Shown in pieces: positions 57,332 to 64,000 of a stretch of DNA of 64,000 nucleotides. Numbering within the stretch: the first letter of the stretch is position 1; every line of letters starts with the position of its first letter. The notes below the pieces were generated by a model. It was not told where the DNA came from. It ran no database searches and worked only from the letters and a program-made list of their open reading frames with translations. Origin of the DNA: Oscillospiraceae bacterium (GTDB lineage Bacteria > Bacillota > Clostridia > Oscillospirales > Oscillospiraceae); assembly GCA_015068125.1 (NCBI GenBank), contig SVLD01000003.1, positions 47,653-111,652 of the forward strand, given 5' to 3'. Both the position numbers and the translations under genes were made by a program.

Positions 57332-57942
57332 ATTCTTACCTCTTTTGATAGGTTAGCTCTATTGTACCCGCAACTGCGACGGTTTGCAAGGAGTTTTTCC
57401 TTTTTTATTCGCATTATGAGCATCCCGGCGGCGATCAATGGCAGAATTCCCAACCCATACCAAAAGGCGGCTGCCAATAAGATGAGAATACCGCCTAAAA
57501 AGATTCGCTGCACCCAAACTTCCACAGCCATGGCAACCCCGGGAGGAAGATGCTGCCGCGCCAGACAGCGCAGAATCCGGCCACCGTCCAAAGGATAAAT
57601 GGGCAGAAGATTATACAGTGACTGCAGTCCGGCGCAGATGGCGGTGCGGGGAAACCATCGCCCAAAGAAAAGCAGACAAAGCCCGCCCAAAGGGCCGGCC
57701 AGTGTGCAGAAAAGTTCGGATTTGTTTGACAGAAATTGGGTTTCCATCAGAATTCCATTGGTACCGAAGCCCAGTCGGATTACCCTGTGACCGGACAGCC
57801 GCAGGGCGGCATAATGGCATAGCTCATGGAAACAGGATGCCAGAAGAAACGCGACGATCCACGGCAGCGGCAGGATCAGCAGCATGATAGCGCCGGTCAG
57901 GCATATGCCGGGGGAAATGGAGATAGTGAAATTACGGAGCAT
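57328..57942 (-). CDS. M50 site-2 protease family protein (SpoIVFB-like)
   Basis: HELCH zinc motif (ASCFHELCHYAALRL), NLLPIYPLDGGRIL. Confidence 0.88.
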   Translation of the reverse strand: MLRNFTISISPGICLTGAIMLLILPLPWIVAFLLASCFHELCHYAALRLSGHRVIRLGFGTNGILMETQFLSNKSELFCTLAGPLGGLCLLFFGRWFPRTAICAGLQSLYNLLPIYPLDGGRILRCLARQHLPPGVAMAVEVWVQRIFLGGILILLAAAFWYGLGILPLIAAGMLIMRIKKEKLLANRRSCGYNRANLSKEVRI

Positions 57943-58219
57943 GGCGGATGATCTCTCGGCAGAAGGCCGTGATAGCCTCCAGGAGCGGTTCGCCGCTTTG
58001 CAGGTCGGCAGCAAGATTTTCCAGCGCCGCGGCGGTAACCGCTGGGTCGCCGGGCAGAAGCACCTCCTGCACCCAGGTCAGGCCAACAATCTTCACGGTT
58101 AATGCGCCGGCAATTAAAACAAAGACCAAGGCTGCAGCGGTGATGGCGGCAACGGTTTTCTTTCTTAGAATCGGTTTGCGGCGATCCCCGGATGTGCCGT
58201 ACTCAATGCGATAGGACAT
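57932..58219 (-). CDS. small membrane protein in SpoIVFA position
   Basis: about 95 aa, one TM; overlaps the start of the M50 protease gene. Confidence 0.6.
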   Translation of the reverse strand: MSYRIEYGTSGDRRKPILRKKTVAAITAAALVFVLIAGALTVKIVGLTWVQEVLLPGDPAVTAAALENLAADLQSGEPLLEAITAFCREIIRHAP

Positions 58220-58331
58220 AACGATCCCTCCCATAGGAGTCTATGCGCCCGGGGGGTGTCCATGCCATAAGAAAAAAGCCGTGGCCGGGGCTTGACAATA
58301 ATCGGAAATTTCATTATAATGACTGGGTTAT

Positions 58332-58408
58332 CGGGGTGTGGCGAAGTTTGGTATCGCGCTTGGTTCGGGTCCAAGAGGCCTCGGGTTCGAATCCCGACAC
58401 TCCGACCA
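58332..58408 (+). tRNA. tRNA-Pro (anticodon CGG), CCA encoded
   Basis: cggggtgtggcgaagtttggtatcgcgcttggTTCGGGTccaagaggcctcgggttcgaatcccgacactccgacca; loop TTCGGGT. Confidence 0.95.
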
Positions 58409-58412
58409 AAAA

Positions 58413-58445
58413 ATGGGAATCCGCTTATGCGGGTTCCCATTTTTA
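58413..58445 (+). terminator. terminator of tRNA-Pro(CGG)
   Basis: atgggaa-t-ccgc-ttat-gcgg-g-ttcccatttttt. Confidence 0.85.
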
Positions 58446-58463
58446 ATCATTGATTTCGGAAAC

Positions 58464-58802
58464 CACCGGCTATGCCGGTGAAGGTACCCCGTAAAAAAGC
58501 TTTAGCTTCAAGCATCGAGCGAAGCGAGTCACTAACAAGCAATCTAGCAAGTTAGTACAAACTTAATATGAAGCATAAGTGCCCGTTTACGGGCGGCGGA
58601 GCAGTTGATGCAGAAGAAATAATATTCAGTGCATCTTTAGATGCCCGCCGGTAAAAAGCCCTTCTAGGGCTTAATCAAGCCTCCGGCTTAGCCGGAGGTC
58701 ATGACTGTGTGGGATTCGAATGATCTAAATGCAACAGTCCGGGGGGACTGTTGCCGGCGATGGCTTGACCGAGCCGAACATTTATCTGCGCAAGGCGCAG
58801 AT
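58464..58802 (+). other. array of short perfect hairpins between tRNA-Pro(CGG) and its duplicated 3' end
   Basis: stems at 58464-58480, 58497-58508, 58581-58594, 58631-58644, 58656-58672, 58680-58698, 58731-58754, 58784-58802. Confidence 0.85.
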
Positions 58803-58807
58803 GCACC

Positions 58808-58828
58808 CGAATCCCGACACTCCGACCA
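58808..58828 (+). repeat. 21-bp exact direct repeat of the tRNA-Pro(CGG) 3' end (58388-58408), att-like
   Basis: cgaatcccgacactccgacca in both places. Confidence 0.92.
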
Positions 58829-58921
58829 CAGAAATGTTTTGTACTTTATGTTGAAAAATACCTGACAATTTATTTTTCTATATATTAGGATGTAGATAAT
58901 ACCTAGAAAAGGAGTACTTAC

Positions 58922-59792
58922 ATGAAAAGATTATTTGCGGCGATTCTCCTAATGTCCCTCTTGGTGTCCCTGTGCGCCTGTAATGCGGCAAGGGAAGAAG
59001 ATTCCACACTTCCTACAGAGATGATTCCTCCTACTGAAACCGAGGAGGTCGTTGTTCCGCCTGAGGTGCATGATCATCAACCTCGAAAAGGAGGACTGGG
59101 AGACCGATCTGCGCATTTTCCCGGCCAACAGAAACAATGGTCAGCAGTATGCCTATATCCATATTACGCTGCAGGGCGAGCATGACAGAGAAAATATCCG
59201 CTACAAGTTGGAAGCAAAAAAGGGCTCCAACGAATGGGCGGAAGGTGACTATGAGGTCGTCAATGATAAGTTCTCTGATATGCCGAGCAATGGCAGGTAT
59301 TGGATCCGATTTAAGATCGATGCCAGCGATGTTTATTTCTACCGTGTAACGCTGTATTATGATGAGCATGATATTCTGCTGGCCTCCAAGACCATTTACA
59401 CGCCCTATAAGAACCCCGTCTATGGCGAATCTGATTTTACGGACGAGCCCCCGGTATTCCATCCCTTTAGTGGCTTGGATGCGGATGAGCAGGCGTTCTA
59501 TGACAAGTGCCAGTTCGCGGTTTTGGATTACGCGGCATCCGATTATTACCTGAGAGTGAAATCCTTTGCTGCCTGGCAGGGTGATGATAAGCTCTGTTTG
59601 CGGGTCGAGTATGAATTGACAGATAGTACGGAAACGGTTTGGTTTGCTATCGACAACGGAAATTATGAAAGCTATGTTGCGGATACAAAGGCTGAGGGTA
59701 TCATCCCCAGTGGTGAAACAACAGACGACAAAATTGCCTTTAGGGACGTTTTTTATATTACAAGAGCGCTGTCCGATGCGGTTTATGCATAA
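58922..59792 (+). pseudogene. lipoprotein gene split by an apparent frameshift
   Basis: Signal/lipobox frame (MKRLFAAILLMSLLVSLCACN) runs out of register near 59066-59075; continuation in another frame from MIINLEKEDWETDLRIFPANRNN to 59792. Confidence 0.65.
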
Positions 59793-59798
59793 AATTTT

Positions 59799-59824
59799 TC
59801 CCCTCCCCGTTATGGGGAGGGGTT
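59799..59824. terminator. terminator
   Basis: cccctcccc-gttat-ggggagggg. Confidence 0.75.
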
Positions 59825-59827
59825 CGT

Positions 59828-61225
59828 TTATGCTGTTTCTTCATCTTCCACCAAGCGGCTCTTGCTGAGCTGAGCCTTATGGTAGTAAAGGCTTGTCAGG
59901 ATCGTACAGACCAGCCAGCCGGCGGGATAACTCATGGCGATCGGCAGGATCTCGTTGCAGACCCGCGCCATAATAAACAGGTAGACCTGCCGGAATGCCA
60001 CAAAAGAGGTGAGCATGATGATCATGGGCACCCGGGAATTGCCGGCACCCCGGAGCGCGCTGCCATAAACCTGATTGAAGCAGCACAGCAGATAAAAGGG
60101 CGATAGCCACTGTAAAAACACGGTACCAAAGTCCACGACCTCCGGTTTGGCGTTGAAAAACGCAACAATGGGAGAGGCAAAGATGACTACTGGAATTGTC
60201 AGGATTGCGGTTGACGCCAGCGCAAGCAGCAGCGCCTGCCGCACGCCCTGTCTGGCGCGCTTGGGTTGGTTTCTGCCCAGATTCTGGCCGACAAATGTGG
60301 TGGCAGCCAGAGCAATGGATTGCATGGGCAGGAAGAGCAGCTGATCTACCTTGGCATAGGTTGTCCAGCCGGACATACAATCTTCGCCAAAATGGTTGAT
60401 ATAGGATTGCACGAAAATGTTGGAGAAGGATGTAATGGCCATCTGCAGGGCTGCGGGGATGCCCACGTTAAAAATCTTTCGTAGCATATCCCAATGCAGT
60501 CGCAGCTGCCTGGGGATCAGCCTGATACAGCTATCCGTACGCAGCAGGGTGAAGATGACCAGCACTGCGGAGGTGCCCTGTGCGATGATGGTAGCCAGTG
60601 CCACACCGGCGACGCCCATTTTGAACACCAGGACAAATACCAGATCCAGCACGATATTCAGTACCGCGCTGACCACCAGGAAATAAAACGGCCGCTGGGA
60701 GTCGCCCACAGCCCGGAGGATTCCGGCGCCTATGTTATAGATCATAAGCCCCAGAATACCGGCGAAGTAGATCGTCAGATAGGTACTGGCTTCGCCCTGG
60801 ACAGTAGTGGGCATATTGATCAGCTTCAGCATCAGCGGGATCATGGCGATGCCAAGGGCCGTGAATATCACGCCCAGGATCAGCGTCATCATCAGGGCAG
60901 TATGGACAGTCTGCCGGACTTTTTCTTCGTTATGGGCGCCGTAATACTGGCTGATGACCACGCCGGCACCGGAGGAAAGGCCCATAAAAAAGCCAATGAG
61001 CATATTGACGATGGGGCCTACGGTGCCCACCGCGGAGTAGGCCGTGTTGCTGACATAGTTGCCCACAACCCAGGTATCCACCGTGTTATAAAGCTGCTGA
61101 AATACATTTCCGATCAGCAGAGGAAGGGCAAAGGAGAGTATATGCCGGGTGATATTGCCCTCTGTCATATCCACATCCCGGCGCTTACCCAAGGAAAGCC
61201 GGGAGAAATTTTTTCTTTGTAGCAT
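59828..61225 (-). CDS. MATE family efflux transporter
   Basis: LSFALPLLIGNVFQQLYNTVDTWVVGNYV; 12 TM-like profile. Confidence 0.94.
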   Translation of the reverse strand: MLQRKNFSRLSLGKRRDVDMTEGNITRHILSFALPLLIGNVFQQLYNTVDTWVVGNYVSNTAYSAVGTVGPIVNMLIGFFMGLSSGAGVVISQYYGAHNEEKVRQTVHTALMMTLILGVIFTALGIAMIPLMLKLINMPTTVQGEASTYLTIYFAGILGLMIYNIGAGILRAVGDSQRPFYFLVVSAVLNIVLDLVFVLVFKMGVAGVALATIIAQGTSAVLVIFTLLRTDSCIRLIPRQLRLHWDMLRKIFNVGIPAALQMAITSFSNIFVQSYINHFGEDCMSGWTTYAKVDQLLFLPMQSIALAATTFVGQNLGRNQPKRARQGVRQALLLALASTAILTIPVVIFASPIVAFFNAKPEVVDFGTVFLQWLSPFYLLCCFNQVYGSALRGAGNSRVPMIIMLTSFVAFRQVYLFIMARVCNEILPIAMSYPAGWLVCTILTSLYYHKAQLSKSRLVEDEETA

Positions 61226-61243
61226 AAACGTTCACTGTCTTTC

Positions 61244-61828
61244 TTAGAACCAACTGGTGATGAAGATCTCCAGTCCGATGATGATCAAAATTGCGCCGCC
61301 AAGGATGCCGGCTTTGCCTGCCAGCTTGGTGCCGGCCTTTTTGCCGATGTACAGACCCGCCATACAGATTACAAAGGTCACAGCGGCAATGATACCGGCG
61401 GCAACCAGCGCCATGATCAGGCTGTGCTCCGCGATGGTAAAACCTACGCTGAGCGCGTCGATGGATGTAGCGATGCCCTGGACGATGAGGCCGGCGAGGG
61501 TCACTCTTTTGATCTCACAGGCGCCGTCTTTGCACTTGATTCCCTCGTAAAGCATCTTTCCGCCGATGTGGCACAGCAGAACCATAGCGATCCAGGGGAT
61601 TAGTGCTTCCAAGGCGTGGAAATACTGAACAAGGGTGTGGATGCAGATCCAGCCGATTAAGGGCATCAGACCCTGGAAAATGCCAAAAATGCCGGCTGCC
61701 AGAGTCATTTTCCGGGGGCGCATACCGGGCTCGTTCAGGCCGTTGGCCAAAGAAACAGAAAAGGCGTCCATAGCAAGACCGATGCCAAGCAGAATACTGT
61801 TAAAGAAAAAAACAAAATTCCAATCCAT
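61244..61828 (-). CDS. mntP: manganese efflux pump MntP
   Basis: LLGIGLAMDAFSVSLANGL and TSIDALSVGFTIA repeats. Confidence 0.95.
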   Translation of the reverse strand: MDWNFVFFFNSILLGIGLAMDAFSVSLANGLNEPGMRPRKMTLAAGIFGIFQGLMPLIGWICIHTLVQYFHALEALIPWIAMVLLCHIGGKMLYEGIKCKDGACEIKRVTLAGLIVQGIATSIDALSVGFTIAEHSLIMALVAAGIIAAVTFVICMAGLYIGKKAGTKLAGKAGILGGAILIIIGLEIFITSWF

Positions 61829-61842
61829 AGATCTATCATCCT

Positions 61843-61881
61843 TAAAAAATACTCAGAATGACCCAAAGGTCATACCTGAGT
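61843..61881 (-). terminator. terminator-like hairpin in mntP leader (possible attenuator)
   Basis: minus strand: ACTCAG-gt-ATGACC-TTTG-GGTCAT-t-CTGAGT-ATTTTTTA, about 20 nt before the mntP ATG. Confidence 0.6.
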
Positions 61882-61898
61882 AAAACTATACAAAAAGA

Positions 61899-61914
61899 CT
61901 ACCACAGGTGGTAG
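61899..61914. promoter_or_regulatory. operator-like palindrome upstream of mntP
   Basis: CTACCAC-AG-GTGGTAG just downstream of a minus-strand TTGACA (61924-61919). Confidence 0.55.
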
Positions 61915-61972
61915 AAGATGTCAAGAAAAACCCGCCGGATAGGGAAAAGACCGGAAAATGCATAGGCAGTTC

Positions 61973-62001
61973 TTGACAAAATCCCTGCTGGAAAGTATAA
62001 T
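61973..62001 (+). promoter_or_regulatory. consensus sigma70 promoter
   Basis: TTGACA-17 nt-TATAAT, both hexamers perfect. Confidence 0.85.
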
Positions 62002-62037
62002 ATTCTTCGGTTAAAATGACGATAGCGAGGGAAAATT

Positions 62038-63417
62038 ATGAAATATGATGTTTTGATTATCGGCGCGGGCCCCGGCGGCATTTTCTCTGCCTATGAACTG
62101 CTGAAGCTGCGGTCTGAGCTTAAGGTGGCTGTGCTGGAATCCGGCAATCCGCTGCACAAGCGTAAATGCCCCATCGATGGCAAGAAAATCAAAAGCTGCA
62201 TCGGCTGCAAGCCCTGCTCCATTATGAATGGCTTTGGCGGCGCTGGTGCTTTTTCTGACGGAAAATACAATATCACCAACCAGTTTGGCGGCACCCTTTA
62301 CGAGCACATCGGCAAGCAGGAGGCTCTGGACCTCATGGCCTATGTGGACCGGATCAATCTGGATCACGGCGGTGAGGGTACCAAGCTCTATTCCACAGCC
62401 AATACCGCCATTAAGAAGCAGTGCCTGCAAAACGGCCTGCATCTGCTGGACGCTTCTGTGCGGCATCTTGGCACGGATATCAACTACGTTGTGCTGGAAA
62501 ATCTGTACAATAAGCTGAAAGATCAGGTGGACTTCCGTTTCAATACCCCCGCTGCCAAGGTGGAAAAGACCGAGGACGGCTATCGGGTGATTACCGAATC
62601 CGGTGAAGTATTCGAGGGCGAGAAGTGCATTATTTCCGCAGGGCGAAGCGGCAGTAAGTGGATGGAGACCGTCTGCAAGGATCTGCAGATCCCCACCAAG
62701 AGCAACCGCGTGGATATTGGCGTCCGGGTGGAGCTGCCCGCGGCAGTGTTCTCTCACCTGACCGATGAGCTGTATGAAAGTAAGATCGTTTACCGTACTG
62801 AGAAGTACGGCGACCTGGTTCGTACCTTCTGCATGAACCCCAAGGGCGCAGTGGTAAATGAGAATACCAATGGCATTGTCACTGTCAACGGTCACAGCTA
62901 TGAAGACCCCGCCAAGCAGACCAACAATACCAATTTCGCCCTGCTGGTAGCCAAGCATTTCTCTGAGCCCTTCAAGGACTCCAACGGCTACGGCGAATCC
63001 ATTGCCCGGTTGAGCAATATGCTGGGCGGCGGTGTTATCGTTCAGCGCTTCGGCGATCTGATCCGTGGTCGCAGAAGCACCCCCGACCGTATCCGGGAAT
63101 CCTTTACTACGCCCACTCTGGCGGCAACTCCCGGCGATCTGAGCCTGGTGATTCCCAAGCGGATCTTGGACGGCATCATTGAAATGATCTACGCCCTGGA
63201 TCAGGTAGCTCCCGGAACTGCCAATGACGACACCCTCCTTTACGGCGTGGAAGTCAAGTTCTACAACATGGAAGTTTCCCTGGATGAGAACCTGCAGACC
63301 CTGCATCCCGGCCTGTTCGTCATCGGTGACTGCAGCGGCATTACCCATTCTCTGTCCCATGCTTCCGCCAGCGGTGTCCATGTGGCCCGTTACCTGGCTC
63401 AGACAGCGGAAAAATGA
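62038..63417 (+). CDS. NAD(P)/FAD-dependent oxidoreductase (COG2509-like)
   Basis: YDVLIIGAGPGGIFSAYELLKLRSELKVAVLESG, SCIGCKPCSIMNGFGGAGAFSDGKYN. Confidence 0.92.
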   Translation: MKYDVLIIGAGPGGIFSAYELLKLRSELKVAVLESGNPLHKRKCPIDGKKIKSCIGCKPCSIMNGFGGAGAFSDGKYNITNQFGGTLYEHIGKQEALDLMAYVDRINLDHGGEGTKLYSTANTAIKKQCLQNGLHLLDASVRHLGTDINYVVLENLYNKLKDQVDFRFNTPAAKVEKTEDGYRVITESGEVFEGEKCIISAGRSGSKWMETVCKDLQIPTKSNRVDIGVRVELPAAVFSHLTDELYESKIVYRTEKYGDLVRTFCMNPKGAVVNENTNGIVTVNGHSYEDPAKQTNNTNFALLVAKHFSEPFKDSNGYGESIARLSNMLGGGVIVQRFGDLIRGRRSTPDRIRESFTTPTLAATPGDLSLVIPKRILDGIIEMIYALDQVAPGTANDDTLLYGVEVKFYNMEVSLDENLQTLHPGLFVIGDCSGITHSLSHASASGVHVARYLAQTAEK

Positions 63418-63842
63418 GCAAGTCCGGAAAGATTTTGGTCAGCGCCTGCCTTTTGGGTGAAAACTGCAAATACAACGGTGGCAACAATTATTCCGAAGCC
63501 GTTGTGCGATTCACCGAGGGCAAGGAAGTGATCCCTGTCTGCCCGGAACGGCTGGCAGGGCTGGGAATCCCCAGAACGCCCATTGAGATCCGCGGCGACC
63601 GGGTGATATCCCGGGACGGGGAAGATGTCACCGAAAAATTGCAGATTGCGGTAAAAGAGATCCTTTCTCAAATTGATGGTGAGGACATCGAATGCGCCGT
63701 TTTGAAGTCGAGAAGCCCTACCTGCGGCGTTCGGCAGGTGTATGACGGCAGTTTTACCGGCACGCTGACGGATGGCTCCGGCATCCTTGCCCGGGCTTTG
63801 ATAGACAGCGGCCTTGAGGTAATCGACGCAGAAGAAGTATAA
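63414..63842 (+). CDS. DUF523 family protein
   Basis: ILVSACLLGENCKYNGGNN, VIPVCPERLAGLGIPRTPIEI, LKSRSPTCGV. Confidence 0.93.
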   Translation: MSKSGKILVSACLLGENCKYNGGNNYSEAVVRFTEGKEVIPVCPERLAGLGIPRTPIEIRGDRVISRDGEDVTEKLQIAVKEILSQIDGEDIECAVLKSRSPTCGVRQVYDGSFTGTLTDGSGILARALIDSGLEVIDAEEV

Positions 63843-63846
63843 AACA

Positions 63847-63878
63847 AAAATCGGCTCACTTTCGTGAGCCGATTTTTT
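63847..63878 (+). terminator. terminator
   Basis: aaaatcggctcac-ttt-cgtgagccgatttttt. Confidence 0.85.
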
Positions 63879-63888
63879 GTATAAGGAA

Positions 63889-64000
63889 AACCACGCGTTA
63901 GACGCGTGGTTCAAAAAAGCCTATGGCGGCGAGTAAAAATCCCTGTTAAGATTATAGGTGCGGTCCGCCAACTGCACAAACAATCAAAACAGGGAGGCAC
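63889..64000 (+). mobile_element. possible left end of an IS200/IS605-like element, truncated by window end
   Basis: aaccacgcg-ttaga-cgcgtggtt hairpin followed by 5' leader and a gggagg RBS at the window end. Confidence 0.4.

Noticed and set aside
58464-58802. CRISPR array
   Set aside because: Hairpin stems differ from each other; no repeated unit with unique spacers and no cas genes.
61829-61900. yybP-ykoY manganese riboswitch upstream of mntP
   Set aside because: Leader is only about 60-70 nt with a single terminator-like hairpin; no recognisable aptamer.
62011-63381. 456-aa minus-strand ORF antisense to the FAD-dependent oxidoreductase
   Set aside because: Shadow ORF; the plus-strand gene has a perfect promoter and clear domain.

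Overview
This 64 kb window looks like chromosomal core-genome DNA from a gut-type clostridial Firmicute, probably Oscillospiraceae/Ruminococcaceae-like. That assignment is inferred from gene content, synteny and composition. Coding density is high. Most genes are housekeeping: polA (truncated by the window start), rimI-tsaD, scpAB, ytfJ, a DacF-type carboxypeptidase, an acyl carrier protein, SRP RNA, dnaX-ybaB-recR, rpmE, hflX, dgt, dnaG-rpoD-like, cmk, an ispH-rpsA fusion, mltG, tmk, glmS, rpe, glgB, a TIGR03960/TIGR03936 radical-SAM pair, a SpoIVFB-like M50 protease, and mntP-MATE. Two tRNA-Pro genes (GGG and CGG) lie in inverted orientation about 3.9 kb apart. No CRISPR array, rRNA operon or complete prophage was seen. 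Less ordinary features: (1) strings of short perfect hairpins downstream of both tRNA-Pro genes, with a shared GATTCGAAT..TAAAT box followed by a GCAA..TTGC-clamped hairpin whose inner stem differs but still pairs in both copies; (2) a 21-bp exact duplication of the tRNA-Pro(CGG) 3' end about 420 bp downstream, att-like; (3) a four-helix-bundle (23S-IVS type) gene bounded by a perfect 26-bp inverted repeat whose inner ends fall on the start and stop codons, just after the SRP RNA terminator; (4) a degenerate second sigma-70-like gene overlapping an atypical rpoD-like gene after dnaG; (5) a tandem pair of AT-rich 195-aa proteins (about 65% identical by hand count) with possible ADP-ribosyltransferase-like motifs; (6) a DprA/SLOG-like protein translationally coupled to a DEAD-box helicase; (7) a DnaA-box-like cluster; (8) a probable IS200/IS605-like left end at the window edge. 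All product names come from reading the translated ORFs; no database search was run.
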